Source: an uncultured Collinsella sp.
GTDB lineage: Bacteria > Actinomycetota > Coriobacteriia > Coriobacteriales > Coriobacteriaceae
Assembly: GCA_900540855.1 (NCBI GenBank)
Contig: UQHK01000002.1
Location: 124,001-188,000, forward strand
Reading direction: 5' to 3'
DNA: 64,000 bases
In this document: piece after piece, positions 6,647 to 16,872 of the stretch
How the letters are laid out: every line of letters begins with the position of its first letter
Numbering within the stretch: position 1 is the stretch's first letter
Program-made: the position numbers and the translations under genes
Notes under the pieces: generated by a model
What the model was told of the DNA's origin: nothing
The model's input: the letters and a program-made list of their open reading frames with translations, nothing else
Database searches by the model: none

Positions 6647-7561
6647 CTATTTTTGAAAAAGTTTGCAGGCATTTTCCCAGGCGGCTCGAGCGATTGCTCC
6701 GGCGTCCTCGCCGGTACGATCGACGCGGTCGTTGACCAGCGCGTTTGCTGTGATGGAAATCATTGCAGGCTCGCACTCAAGACCGCGAATGGGCTCCGGC
6801 GCCATATAGGGACAATCCGTCTCGAACAAAATACGGTCGAGCGGGGTTGCCGCGAATGCCTCGCGCACGTCGTCGTTGCGCTTAAAGGTAGCCGCGCCGC
6901 CATAGGCGATGTAACAACCCAAATCCACAAAGCGCTCCATCGTGGCTCGGTCCTCGCCAAAGCAGTGCAGCACGCAACCGGCCTGGGGCACGCCGACCTC
7001 GCGCAACACGTTGTAGGCGTCCACATGCGAGGTGCGCTCCTCGTCCGTGTCCTCATGACGCAGATGCAGCTCTACCGGCACATTGCGGCGTACGGCAAGC
7101 TCAAGCTGGCGCGCCATGCAGTCGATCTGCACGTCGTGAGGCGCCGGCGCAATATCGTCGTCATAATCCATGTGGTAGTCCAAACCGATCTCGCCAATAC
7201 CGACACACAAAGGGTCGTCGAGCGCAGCAACAACCTGCGCGTGGATGTCGTCGGTATAGTTCGGCGCGCCATACGGATGCACACCGGCGAGATACTTGAC
7301 CTGCGGAATATCCCGCATCGGCAGGATCTCGCGAACCAGCCAGTCGCTATAGTCCGCCACGCTGCGCTTATCGGCAATGGGGTCGAAGACCGTCACCAAC
7401 AAGTCAATGCCCGCTTCCTTGGCACGCTCGAGCGTCTCGGGAACTTCCTTACTCCAAAATGAGAGCAGGTGCGCATGCGTATCGGCAAGCGGCGCCAGCG
7501 GCACCGGGCAGGCCACCGTTTTCTTCTTTTTGGTAAACGTCACGCGTTCGGCATTAGGCAT
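6647..7561 (-). CDS. tatD: TatD-family metal-dependent hydrolase
   Basis: Amidohydrolase-fold nuclease family (3'-5' exonuclease on DNA/RNA in studied members). Metal ligands are recognisable: D-T-H-A-H near residue 30, the G-E-I-G-L-D-Y strand, E-L-H-L-R-H, L-H-C-F-G and the E-T-D-C-P-Y motif near the C-terminus. ATG at 7561 gives 304 aa; its first eight bases overlap the end of ksgA, so the two are translationally coupled, a common ksgA-tatD arrangement. A basic insert (TKKKKTV) at the N-terminus is unusual but outside the fold. Confidence 0.9.
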   Translation of the reverse strand: MPNAERVTFTKKKKTVACPVPLAPLADTHAHLLSFWSKEVPETLERAKEAGIDLLVTVFDPIADKRSVADYSDWLVREILPMRDIPQVKYLAGVHPYGAPNYTDDIHAQVVAALDDPLCVGIGEIGLDYHMDYDDDIAPAPHDVQIDCMARQLELAVRRNVPVELHLRHEDTDEERTSHVDAYNVLREVGVPQAGCVLHCFGEDRATMERFVDLGCYIAYGGAATFKRNDDVREAFAATPLDRILFETDCPYMAPEPIRGLECEPAMISITANALVNDRVDRTGEDAGAIARAAWENACKLFQK

Positions 7562-8414
7562 CATGGATGAGCTCCTGGGCCAGACGGACAAAGTCGGCAA
7601 CATCGAGCGTCTCGGCTCGCGTGGTGGGCGCGATACCGCAAGCCTCAAAGGCCGCATCGAGCACGTCCTTGGCAAAGCCGTTGGCGCTCATGGAATTGCG
7701 GATGGTCTTGCGACGCAGGGCAAACGCGGCGTCGATCACACGGGCCACAAACTCGCGGTCGAGGCCCTCGAGTACCACGCCGTCAACGCGATCGATGCGC
7801 ACTACGGCAGAATCCACATGCGGCGCCGGCATAAAGCAGCGCGGCGGCACCTCAAAGCGCCCCGTCACCTGCGCATACAGGCCGAGCTTTGCCGTGTAGC
7901 CGCCATAGGTCTTGTTGCCCGGCGTTGCGGCAATACGATCTGCAACTTCCTTTTGCACCATGACGACAGCGCGCTTAAGCGCTGGCATCGTCTGGAAGAA
8001 CTGAAGGATGATCGTCGCCGCCACGTTGTAGGGCAGATTCGCGACGAACACCGTGGGTTCACCACCGGCGGCCTGCTCAATCTGCTCCGGCGTCACCTTG
8101 AGCGCATCACCCATGATAAAGCGGAAGTTGGCATAGTCGGCGGCGTGGGCGTCGAGCACCGGCTCAAGCTCGGGATCAGCCTCAATCGACGTAACGCACG
8201 CCGCCTCCTGCAGCAGGGCCAACGTCAGCGTGCCGCAACCCGGGCCGACCTCGAGCACGCGCTCATCGCCCGCAAGCTCAGCGAGCTCACAGATACGTTC
8301 GATCACATGGTTGTCGATCAGGAAGTTTTGGCCCAGGCGATGCTTGGTCGCAAGGCCAAACTCCTCTAGCAGCTCCCTCGTTGCCGTGGGGTTTGCCAAA
8401 GGCGAAGTTGTCAT
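7554..8414 (-). CDS. ksgA: 16S rRNA (adenine-1518/1519-N6) dimethyltransferase
   Basis: Dimethylates two adjacent adenines in helix 45 of 16S rRNA, a late step of small-subunit assembly. SAM-binding motif I is V-L-E-V-G-P-G-C-G-T-L-T (around 55-66), and motif IV N-L-P-Y-N-V is the catalytic N-L-P-Y. G-Q-N-F-L near residue 28 is the family N-terminal signature. Strong RBS AAGGAGG. Length 286 aa is normal. It overlaps tatD by 8 bp. Confidence 0.97.
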   Translation of the reverse strand: MTTSPLANPTATRELLEEFGLATKHRLGQNFLIDNHVIERICELAELAGDERVLEVGPGCGTLTLALLQEAACVTSIEADPELEPVLDAHAADYANFRFIMGDALKVTPEQIEQAAGGEPTVFVANLPYNVAATIILQFFQTMPALKRAVVMVQKEVADRIAATPGNKTYGGYTAKLGLYAQVTGRFEVPPRCFMPAPHVDSAVVRIDRVDGVVLEGLDREFVARVIDAAFALRRKTIRNSMSANGFAKDVLDAAFEACGIAPTTRAETLDVADFVRLAQELIHDA

Positions 8415-8452
8415 GGTTGCCTCCTTAACATGGTGGCTGCATCGTAAAGCAA

Positions 8453-8482
8453 AAGGGCATGGACCGTTGCGGCCATGCCCTT
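8453..8482 (-). terminator. metG terminator
   Basis: Stem AAGGGCATGG/CCATGCCCTT with a ten-base loop, then TTTTGC on the minus strand, about 40 bp after the metG stop. Confidence 0.8.
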
Positions 8483-8521
8483 ACATCTAAACAGCAAATT
8501 GCCGATATGGCGCGCGGCGTC

Positions 8522-10123
<1,602 letters not shown>

Positions 10124-10192
10124 GGGGTTTGTCCTCCAGAAAAACGTTGCATACAGGGGATGATTCTAGCGCAAGGGCTGGATATCCTCCAT

Positions 10193-11071
10193 CTATTGCA
10201 TATCGAGCACCACGGCATAGACATCGCGCTTGCGGCGCGAATACTTCTGAGACAGGCGCTTTGCCACCGCGGAGGCGGGCTCCCCCTCCTCGAGCGCGGC
10301 ACGGATATCGTCGCGCAGGGCTTCGTCGGGGTCTACCGCTGCAGCTCCAACCGACGCGATACCGGCCTCCTCATCCCCACTCGGCGGCGCGATGACCAGC
10401 GCAATCTCGCCCTTTACCTCGCCACGGGCACGCAACTCCTCGGTTAGCTGGGCGGCGGATCCACGCAAGACTTCCTCGTGCAGTTTGGTGAGCTCGCGGC
10501 AGACGGCGACATCGCGCTGGGGAAAGACCTCGGCCACGGCCTCGAGCGTCGCCACGATGCGATGTGGAGACTCGTAGAAGATGAGCGCGCCGGGGACGAC
10601 TGCAAGGCGCTGCAGTCGGCGCACGCGGTCGCCGTGCTTGCGACCCAAAAAGCCTTCGAAGAAGAAATGCTCGCAGGGAATACCGGACGATACGAGCGCC
10701 GTGACGCAAGCAGAGGGGCCGGGAACAACTTCGACAGGCACATCCGCCTCGCGCGCCGCCTCGACCAGCGCCTGGCCGGGATCGGACACGCTCGGCATAC
10801 CGGCGTCCGAGGCAAAGGCGAGGGTCTCCCCCGCCAGCAGACGGTCAACCAGACCGGCGGCGCGGCTGGCGATCACATTCTCGTCGCAACGGACAAGCGG
10901 CTTGGAAATGCCCAGGTGCATCAGCAGCTTTGACGTCACGCGCGTGTCTTCGCAGCAGATGGCATCGGCGACGGCAAATGCCTCGCCAACGCGCGGGGAC
11001 AGGTCGCCCAGGTTGCCGATGGGCGTTCCGACCACATAGAGTTTGCCCGTATGGGCGCTGTTTTGCGTCAT
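10193..11071 (-). CDS. rsmI: 16S rRNA (cytidine-1402-2'-O)-methyltransferase
   Basis: Methylates the ribose of C1402 in the ribosomal P site. The tetrapyrrole-methylase fold is shown by V-V-G-T-P-I-G-N-L-G-D at the N-terminus, C-E-D-T-R near 37, S-D-A-G-M-P near 90 and V-P-G-P-S-A near 115. A basic C-terminal tail (LSQKYSRRKRDVY) is typical. 292 aa. It starts 6 bp after the GH5-like gene, so they share a transcript. Confidence 0.95.
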   Translation of the reverse strand: MTQNSAHTGKLYVVGTPIGNLGDLSPRVGEAFAVADAICCEDTRVTSKLLMHLGISKPLVRCDENVIASRAAGLVDRLLAGETLAFASDAGMPSVSDPGQALVEAAREADVPVEVVPGPSACVTALVSSGIPCEHFFFEGFLGRKHGDRVRRLQRLAVVPGALIFYESPHRIVATLEAVAEVFPQRDVAVCRELTKLHEEVLRGSAAQLTEELRARGEVKGEIALVIAPPSGDEEAGIASVGAAAVDPDEALRDDIRAALEEGEPASAVAKRLSQKYSRRKRDVYAVVLDMQ

Positions 11072-11077
11072 ATCAAC

Positions 11078-12139
11078 CTATTCAATCATGCCGCGCTCGA
11101 GCGTACCGAGCGCCGCGCGGGCGTCCCATGCTGCAATGCGCTTCTCGGTCTTCCACGTTTGGAAGAACCAACCGGCGGCCGGCGCAAACGAAGCCAGCTG
11201 GTTGGCGATAAACACGCGCTCGTAGGCATTGCGGCCCTCGGGCGTAACCGACGAGTTGGCAAAGATCGCCGCGCCCGACCATTCGCCCACCAGCACGGGG
11301 AACCCTGTCGAAATCGCTTCTTTAAGCTCGCGCTTGTTGCGCGAAATCGCCGTCGTCAGCCCGCGGGGGCTCGTGATGTCGAGCGCGTGCTCGTCGCGGT
11401 AGTGGTACAGGTGAAGGTCCATGTAGACGTTCTTGTACTTGGCGCCGCGCATAAAATGCTTCCACTCGCTGGGATGCCCCGAAGACGAGAAGACGACGAT
11501 CTTATCCTCGGGCATATACGAACGGACGAGCTCATAGGCATCGCGATAGAAGTTGCGCAGGTAGTGGGCCGGAATACCGTCCGTCATGGTAAAGAGGCCC
11601 TTGCGCACGCTCATCTGCGGCGTGTCTAGCAGCTCAATACCCAGCAGGCTCTCGGCCTCGCCGTAGCGATCGGCCAAGCGCTCGAGCACGTCGAGCGCAA
11701 CGTGACGGCCATTGGTGGACGAATGCCACTCAGCGACGACTTCCGGCGTCGTGGGTGAATCGTTGGAATCGCCCTGACCGCCGGGTACAGTCGCCAGATC
11801 GAGCAGTACGCGGATGTTGTACTTGGCGGCCCACTCAATAGCACGGTCGATATAATCGACGACCGAAATGTAGGAAGCGTCGGACTCCTGCGAGCCAAAG
11901 GCATACCACGGCACCGGCAGGCGCACGGCGTTGAGACCGATCTGCGCCATACGACGAAAATCATCCTCGCTCACAAACGTCTCGTAATGGCGACGCATGC
12001 GCTCGTTATAGGCAGCGGTGCCCATGGCCTCCTGCAGTTCTGCTGCATTGGATGCTCCGGTCGCTGCATAGAGCGACGGGGTCACCCAGGGCTCGGGAAT
12101 AAACCAGCCAGAGAGATTAACGCCGAGAATCCTCTCCAT
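11078..12139 (-). CDS. GH5-like protein lacking the catalytic acid/base glutamate
   Basis: (beta/alpha)8 protein like family 5 exo-beta-1,3-glucanases. Fold landmarks: GVNLSGWF (6-13), NAVRLPVPW (70-78), LLDLATVPGGQ (112-122), the H-x-Y strand (DLHLYHY), V-G-E-W-S with the nucleophile at E286, and GWFFQTWK near the end. The acid/base strand reads I-E-L-L-D-T-P (168-174) where active enzymes have L-N-E-P, so both the Asn and the Glu are replaced. No signal peptide, so it would act in the cytosol. ATG at 12139 is preceded by AAGGGGG. Either an inactive binding protein or an enzyme with another acid. Shares an operon with rsmI. Confidence 0.75.
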   Translation of the reverse strand: MERILGVNLSGWFIPEPWVTPSLYAATGASNAAELQEAMGTAAYNERMRRHYETFVSEDDFRRMAQIGLNAVRLPVPWYAFGSQESDASYISVVDYIDRAIEWAAKYNIRVLLDLATVPGGQGDSNDSPTTPEVVAEWHSSTNGRHVALDVLERLADRYGEAESLLGIELLDTPQMSVRKGLFTMTDGIPAHYLRNFYRDAYELVRSYMPEDKIVVFSSSGHPSEWKHFMRGAKYKNVYMDLHLYHYRDEHALDITSPRGLTTAISRNKRELKEAISTGFPVLVGEWSGAAIFANSSVTPEGRNAYERVFIANQLASFAPAAGWFFQTWKTEKRIAAWDARAALGTLERGMIE

Positions 12140-12333
12140 CACGGCCCCCTTCGAATCGCGCAGGTCGAACCTGCATCGTATTGCATAGGAAAAGTATCGT
12201 TTTGAGTATACCCGCGCGTGCGGACAGGCGACCGAACGGTCTACAAAGTGGCGCAAAAGTGGGAGGAATGTCTGGGAACAGGCGGGCTCGGGATGGTGCG
12301 ATGAGGTGTGTACGCGCGCCAGAGGCAGGCACC
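12140..12333. other. Leader region of the GH5-like gene
   Basis: About 190 bp with no coding pattern. I see no clear -35/-10 pair or riboswitch. It adjoins the palindromic array at 12334. Confidence 0.3.
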
Positions 12334-12567
12334 GGAAAGCATGTCCCGTTCTATCGCTCAATAATGGGGCGCATTTTCCGTTAGCAGGCCCAACCGGAAA
12401 ATGCATCCCGTTCTGAGCGCGGGATCTGGGACGCAGTTTCCGCCAAAGGCCGCAAAAGGAAAGCACGTCCCATTCTGACGCCGGATTCCGGGTCGCGCTT
12501 TCCCAAGCGGCCTCAAAGCGGAAAACGCATCCCACTCTGAAGCCAAATTCCGGGACGCAGTTTCCGC
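12334..12567. repeat. Four tandem 62-bp palindromic repeats
   Basis: Units start with GGAAA at 12334, 12396, 12458 and 12520, exactly 62 bp apart. Each has the arms GGAAA-n-GC-n-TCCC-n-TTCT and GGG-n-CGC-n-TTTCC in inverted orientation, with a more variable centre and a 15-17 bp linker between units. It is not a CRISPR: the repeats are palindromic with diverged arms, and no cas genes are present. Confidence 0.8.
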
Positions 12568-12581
12568 AGAACCCTACATAA

Positions 12582-12607
12582 AAGAAAAAGACCCCTTTGC
12601 AGAGGTC
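12582..12607 (-). terminator. tRNA-Phe terminator
   Basis: GACCCC/GAGGTC-type stem followed on the minus strand by TTTTTCTTTT. Confidence 0.7.
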
Positions 12608-12622
12608 CTAGTCAATTCAAGG

Positions 12623-12695
<73 letters not shown>

Positions 12696-12727
12696 ATTTG
12701 AGGTGTACCTTGTTTCAAGGCTTGATT

Positions 12728-12755
12728 AGTATAACCAAGGACGCGTTCCGGTCAA
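12728..12755 (-). promoter_or_regulatory. tRNA-Phe promoter
   Basis: Minus strand TTGACC, 16-base spacer, TATACT. Confidence 0.7.
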
Positions 12756-12818
12756 CCGAGAATTTCAAAAAAGTTTTTGAGCACAGCCTCGGTTCTTTAA
12801 ATCGGCACGTCAGAGGCA

Positions 12819-13106
12819 TCAGCCGGCAGCAAGAAGTTTTTCGCTCAGAGCCGCACGGGCAAACTCACTTGGCGTCATCCCCTCGGCAGCCGCCCGTCGA
12901 CGAATGGCCTCCTTCATTCCCAGAGGAATCTTGACCGACAGCGTTGCCGTCCCCTCACCTGAGAGTGGGGGCCGTCCATGCACGATCCCACCAACGGTGT
13001 GTTCGCCATCCGGAAACTCTCCGCGCTCGTACGACTCGCACCACGCGTCAATCATTTCATCCGTTACAACCTGACCATTAGCGGCCGTATACGTCTTGCC
13101 CATCAT
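12819..13106 (-). CDS. Ribbon-helix-helix antitoxin-like protein
   Basis: 95 aa. The C-terminal half is a ribbon-helix-helix: strand TATLSVKIP, helix KEAIRRRAAAEG, turn M-T-P-S-E-F, helix ARAALSEKLL. The N-terminal half (MMGKTYTAANGQVVTDEMI) is the part that in such antitoxins wraps the toxin. The start codon pair ATGATG overlaps the TGA stop of the upstream toxin-like gene, so the two form one translational unit. It probably binds its own promoter. The partner is frameshifted, so this may now be an orphan antitoxin. Confidence 0.82.
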   Translation of the reverse strand: MMGKTYTAANGQVVTDEMIDAWCESYERGEFPDGEHTVGGIVHGRPPLSGEGTATLSVKIPLGMKEAIRRRAAAEGMTPSEFARAALSEKLLAAG

Positions 13107-13368
13107 CGACCCCTTTGCCGAGCCCGTTCAATCTCCTGCCAAAATTTCTTCTGGACTGGAGACAAGGCATGAATGATAAGCCCCCACGGACAAGCTCGAC
13201 CGCGACAAGCTCCACGCTTCGTCCGTCTGGGAGCCATCCAATCGCAAGCCATCTCGGCGGCTCGTCCTTCGACTCGCGACGAATGCACTCAGTAACCGCA
13301 AGCCAAGCGCTTAGCACCTGCTTTTCTGTCAGGTGCTTTTTAGCGTTGGGATGGATCTCAACATCCAT
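13103..13368 (-). pseudogene. Frameshifted small toxin-like gene
   Basis: ATG at 13368 (RBS AGGAGA) opens a protein starting MDVEIHPNAKKHLTEKQVLSAW and containing WLAIGWLPDGRSVELVAVEL, a pattern seen in small toxins paired with ribbon-helix-helix antitoxins. At a run of five G (about 13176-13180 on the minus strand) the frame moves. With a sixth G the protein would continue LIIHALSPVQKKFWQEIE and end R-G-R at a TGA overlapping the antitoxin ATG. Read as is, the frame runs on through unrelated residues over the antitoxin start. This is a one-base deletion, a phase-variable tract or a sequencing error. Confidence 0.72.
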
Positions 13369-13426
13369 GCATCTTCTCCTCCATCTTACCCAATTTCGTA
13401 TGACGAAAGTCCGCTGTCGCCAATTC

Positions 13427-13786
13427 TTAAGCCGGCACGCGTTGGAGAGCAGGGGTCGAAACAATGATTGAAGAGCGCTCTAGTGCGGCCCAGGCGCCGG
13501 GGCAGGAGCACATACGCCAGGGACATACGTTTTCGTAGCGCGCGAGGATATTGCCGTCGCGATCGATGAAGGCGATGTCGATGGGATAGGCCATAAAACA
13601 CGTATGGACCGAAGAGCAGCGTGGAAACGCCATGACGAGCGGCAAGCCGTTGGCGGCAACCGGACGCCGTCCCAGCATGCCGCGCAGGCGCACGACAAAC
13701 GACTCCGCCACCGCAAACTCGGCCGGCGTCCAACCCAGCCTGTTGAGTGCCCGCGCGTAGGCGATGTAGGACGAGACCGCGGTCAC
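13427..13786 (-). CDS. DUF192 family protein
   Basis: 119 aa from a GTG at 13786 whose last bases overlap the TGA of the upstream TadE gene (GTGA). The DUF192 core is recognisable: RLRGMLGR, then AFPRCSSVHTCFM and Y-P-I-D-I-A-F-I-D-R-D-G-N. The family is a small beta-barrel of unknown function. It is the last gene of the Tad operon, and its translational coupling to tadE suggests a role in pilus biogenesis. Cysteines in PRCSSVHTCF and VCPWRMCSCPG are more numerous than usual. Confidence 0.82.
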   Translation of the reverse strand: MTAVSSYIAYARALNRLGWTPAEFAVAESFVVRLRGMLGRRPVAANGLPLVMAFPRCSSVHTCFMAYPIDIAFIDRDGNILARYENVCPWRMCSCPGAWAALERSSIIVSTPALQRVPA

Positions 13787-14259
13787 ATGACCACCCCCGG
13801 ACGCCATGGATCGACCGTCACCGCGCGCTCGTGCGACAACGTTGTCGGCGCCCCCAGCGGAACGCCAGCGATGCTGAGAGAAGTCGGCCACGGCTCATAG
13901 TGCATGGTGCAGGTGTAGGTCCTAAACGTACCGGATAGGGAGAGCAGACCACCATCCGATGCCTCCGCGCCTTGCTCGCTCGACACTTCGATCTGCAAGT
14001 CATAGCCTTCCATGGCATTCAGAATTTGAGTCTGGACCGTCGCCGAGGCATCGACAGAGCTTTCGTCGCCCTCCCCCTCCGACGCCACGGCGTGCGCCAA
14101 CACGATGTCGGGCACCACGCGGTCGAAGCGCGCGACAGCACTGGCAAAGATCATGACGTTGTACACGATGAGTGCCAGCACCAGCAAAACGGGCGTAACC
14201 ACTGCCATCTCCACCGTCGCTTGGGCGTGCTCCTCGCGCAGACGCATGCGGATACTCAT
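13783..14259 (-). CDS. tadE: TadE-like pseudopilin
   Basis: 158 aa from the ATG at 14259, which overlaps the tadG-like stop (TAATG). The N-terminus has basic residues, the motif H-A-Q-A-T-V-E-M, then a ~22-residue hydrophobic helix (VVTPVLLVLALIVYNVMIF). The remainder is a hydrophilic extracytoplasmic domain with a single cysteine. The Glu at +5 after A|Q fits the Tad prepilin-peptidase consensus apart from Ala at -1. In other bacteria minor pilins of this type start or cap Flp pili. Confidence 0.85.
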   Translation of the reverse strand: MSIRMRLREEHAQATVEMAVVTPVLLVLALIVYNVMIFASAVARFDRVVPDIVLAHAVASEGEGDESSVDASATVQTQILNAMEGYDLQIEVSSEQGAEASDGGLLSLSGTFRTYTCTMHYEPWPTSLSIAGVPLGAPTTLSHERAVTVDPWRPGVVM

Positions 14260-16424
14260 TACGACCCACCGCCCAGAGCGCCAACCAGCGTGGCGACATC
14301 GACGGTGAGCGGGATGGAGCCGCCGCCGGGCAGAGGAATCTCCGCAAGCGTGAACACCGTACCGCTGATGGTGCGTTCGACTTGATATTCCAACGCCTCG
14401 CAAAGCGCCTTGGGATCGGTCACGCCCAACGGAATACTTCGCAGTTTGTCTTGCGCTTGAGAGAGACCAGCAATGTCAGACCCCGGGCTCTTAATGACGT
14501 TGGCGGAATCAGTCAGCACCGGCTTTCGCAGGCGCAAGTCGCACGGTTCCAAACCCAGCGCCGCCACGGACGCCGAAACGGTATCGCCGAGCCACGATGC
14601 GATGGAGCCCAACGCGCCGCTGCCCCCTCCTAGGCCTTTAATCATCTCGTCCATAAGTTCGTCGGCCGAACCTTGGATGTCTCCGTATCCCACAAGCAGC
14701 CGTCCCCAGACATCCATGACGCCATCGAGTACGCCGGCAACGCCACCCGAACGTTCCTTCAATGTCGAGAAAAATCGCGAAAGCACGTTGTTTTGCGCCG
14801 TCGCCTCATCGGGCGCCAGTACCGCGGCAGAGATGGCACCGCGACTGCCAAGCTCAACCGCCGCGTTAAACGAAGAGTTAAGTTGATCGGGGCTGGTAAT
14901 ATCACCCGAAACTGCAAAGGCGACTACGCCGTTGCGGCCAGGTGGGGCGATACGCGGACGCTCACCGGAAAGTTCTTTGATGGCGGTATCGAACGCATTG
15001 CCCGCACGGTCGGCTTCGTCCTCGGTCTGACGCTCGAGCTCGAGCTCCTTGTTGCGACAGTCGACGTAGTCCTCCAGGGCGTCTTTAAACTTGTCAAAGT
15101 GATACTCGAAGCCGTTTTCGATAGAGGTTGAAGGCGCCGCAACAGCACCAAGCGACAAAACGCCAAAATGGCATTTGCTGCATTTATCCTGTCCATCGTA
15201 ATCGGCAACCGAAGCAAATCCGCTCGGCGTCCCTTTCTTATAGTTAGGGCAGGTCGTCCCGTAATGCAGATACGCCTTGTCATCGTTCACGCTAGTCGGC
15301 CACACCGCATCGGTATAGAGTTCCGTCGCCCGAACCTCATCAGAGTTGCGCGGCAGCAGCGGAATATAGGAGGAAACCCTGTCTCCGTTCTCGGTTATAT
15401 GTGCCCGATCGACCTCCGCGCTCGCATAGGTATAAAACGCCTTACGCGCCGCAGACTCTGCCTTCATCTCGACACTCGAGCCGTGGGGCTTCTCATTTGT
15501 CAGACGCCAATGGTAGTAGTCCTTTGCGCGATCAAGGGCAACTTGGGGCTCCCACGTAACGCTCGATGAGTAATGCGGATTTTGAACACCGGAGAGATCC
15601 GTTAGGCTTTTCGCACGCTCCCACATGCAAGAACAGCTGCCGACCGAGCCCTTGTCAGACCCACCACAATCCGCCAGCCAAGCACGCTCTTTAGCCTTCG
15701 CCGTGTCCTCAGAAGCCTTCCGCAGCTCCTCGGCCGCACACTCTAAATCATCTGATGTGTCTTTAATGGCATCGGTCGAGATCTCGGACCCCTCGAGCGC
15801 AGCGAAGTCAGACTCGGATGTCCTGGGCACGGCAAGCGCCGTACCGGTATAGGTCACACTATCGGTATCCTGCGCCGACACCGCCTGCGTGGCACGCGCG
15901 GCGATCAGATACGGCAGAGCCGTCTCGATTTTCTGTAAGCCTTCCGATGCGCTTTTGGCAAACTTGTTGCGCGTTTTAATGATCTCAATCCCGGTGTCGA
16001 CCATATTGCCGGCAACCGGCTCGGCACCCGGGATGAGGATGGCGACCAGGCCCGTCCCGATCGTGGCAAACCCCGCCAGCCCCAGACTCAAGATGCTCGC
16101 ATCAACCACCGTGGCAGCCGTGTGATAGGACGACACTACGTTGGCACCCGCCAGCGCGCCACTATCAGCCGCCACCTGAGTATCCCCGGCACGCGACATG
16201 CTCCATATCGCCGCGGTCGACGAAAACAACAATGTGAGCACCACTAGGATGACCACGGCAGAAGAAAGCGTGGTATAGGCGCCGTCTTCGATAAACAGAT
16301 CGACACCGGCTCGACCCATAAAGCCGCCTCGTTTGCGGAGAGCGCCTGGTCGACGGCGGGCCGCAAACCCTTGCGTCACCCGCAACAGGCAGCGCCTAAT
16401 CCCATGCAGCAATCCACGAATCAT
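14259..16424 (-). CDS. TadG-like large pilus-associated protein
   Basis: 721 aa from the ATG at 16424 (RBS GGAGGGA). The N-terminal Tad domain has a hydrophobic segment (AVVILVVLTLLFSSTAAIW), then S-R-A-G-D-T-Q-V-A-A-D-S-G-A-L-A-G-A-N, the usual TadG signature. A second hydrophobic patch follows near 125-150 (LSLGLAGFATIGTGLVAIL). The rest is a large, probably extracellular domain with charged helical stretches and two cysteine clusters (C-G-G...C-S-C-M and T-C-P...C-S-K-C-H). No von Willebrand domain is evident. It lies between two tadE-type genes with overlapping ends and may form the pilus tip or anchor. Confidence 0.75.
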   Translation of the reverse strand: MIRGLLHGIRRCLLRVTQGFAARRRPGALRKRGGFMGRAGVDLFIEDGAYTTLSSAVVILVVLTLLFSSTAAIWSMSRAGDTQVAADSGALAGANVVSSYHTAATVVDASILSLGLAGFATIGTGLVAILIPGAEPVAGNMVDTGIEIIKTRNKFAKSASEGLQKIETALPYLIAARATQAVSAQDTDSVTYTGTALAVPRTSESDFAALEGSEISTDAIKDTSDDLECAAEELRKASEDTAKAKERAWLADCGGSDKGSVGSCSCMWERAKSLTDLSGVQNPHYSSSVTWEPQVALDRAKDYYHWRLTNEKPHGSSVEMKAESAARKAFYTYASAEVDRAHITENGDRVSSYIPLLPRNSDEVRATELYTDAVWPTSVNDDKAYLHYGTTCPNYKKGTPSGFASVADYDGQDKCSKCHFGVLSLGAVAAPSTSIENGFEYHFDKFKDALEDYVDCRNKELELERQTEDEADRAGNAFDTAIKELSGERPRIAPPGRNGVVAFAVSGDITSPDQLNSSFNAAVELGSRGAISAAVLAPDEATAQNNVLSRFFSTLKERSGGVAGVLDGVMDVWGRLLVGYGDIQGSADELMDEMIKGLGGGSGALGSIASWLGDTVSASVAALGLEPCDLRLRKPVLTDSANVIKSPGSDIAGLSQAQDKLRSIPLGVTDPKALCEALEYQVERTISGTVFTLAEIPLPGGGSIPLTVDVATLVGALGGGS

Positions 16425-16872
16425 AATCTCCCTCCAGCCATTCGGGACGCGATTGATACGAGACATCGACCTTGAGCTCAACGTAGCCGCCCTCGGCGGT
16501 ACCACCCATAGCCTGCGCAAACGCACCGATCACAGGCAACGGCTTGACCTCGCCGGAAACGGACACGGACGAGACGCCACCCGCACCGGCCCGGCCAAGC
16601 TCGATATCCCACGACAACGGCCCGCCGGCATGAAAGATCGAAACGTTGGGCACTGCGGCAAGTCGGCGGCGGGTGAACTCCTTAAGATCGTCGTCCTCCG
16701 CCGTCGTCGTGGTCATGAGCCGCGCGGTCTCGGCGGCGGCAGACTCCATGACCGCGCGCGTATAGAGCAGGCACACCGGTTGCAGCGCGAGAAGGATGAG
16801 TGTCAGAAACGTCGGCAGCAAAAAAGCGGCCTCGACCGTAGACTGCGCCCGGTCCTCGCGCGCGGCATCAAT
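16396..16872 (-). CDS. TadE-like pseudopilin (second)
   Basis: About 158 aa. The start is uncertain: the coding pattern begins right after the preceding small pilin stop and no ATG or GTG is in frame nearby; an ATT overlapping that stop (16872) or a CTG a little upstream are the options. The N-terminus reads E-D-R-A-Q-S-T-V-E-A-A-F followed by a hydrophobic helix (LLPTFLTLILLALQPVCLL). The body is hydrophilic and ends D-S-W-I-A-A-W-D. The tadG-like start codon lies inside its 3' end. Confidence 0.78.
   Translation of the reverse strand: MDAAREDRAQSTVEAAFLLPTFLTLILLALQPVCLLYTRAVMESAAAETARLMTTTTAEDDDLKEFTRRRLAAVPNVSIFHAGGPLSWDIELGRAGAGGVSSVSVSGEVKPLPVIGAFAQAMGGTAEGGYVELKVDVSYQSRPEWLEGDYDSWIAAWD

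Noticed and set aside
12334..12567. Regular 62-bp repeats as a possible CRISPR array
   Set aside because: The repeats are internally palindromic with diverged arms, linkers are conserved rather than unique spacers, and no cas genes are in the window.
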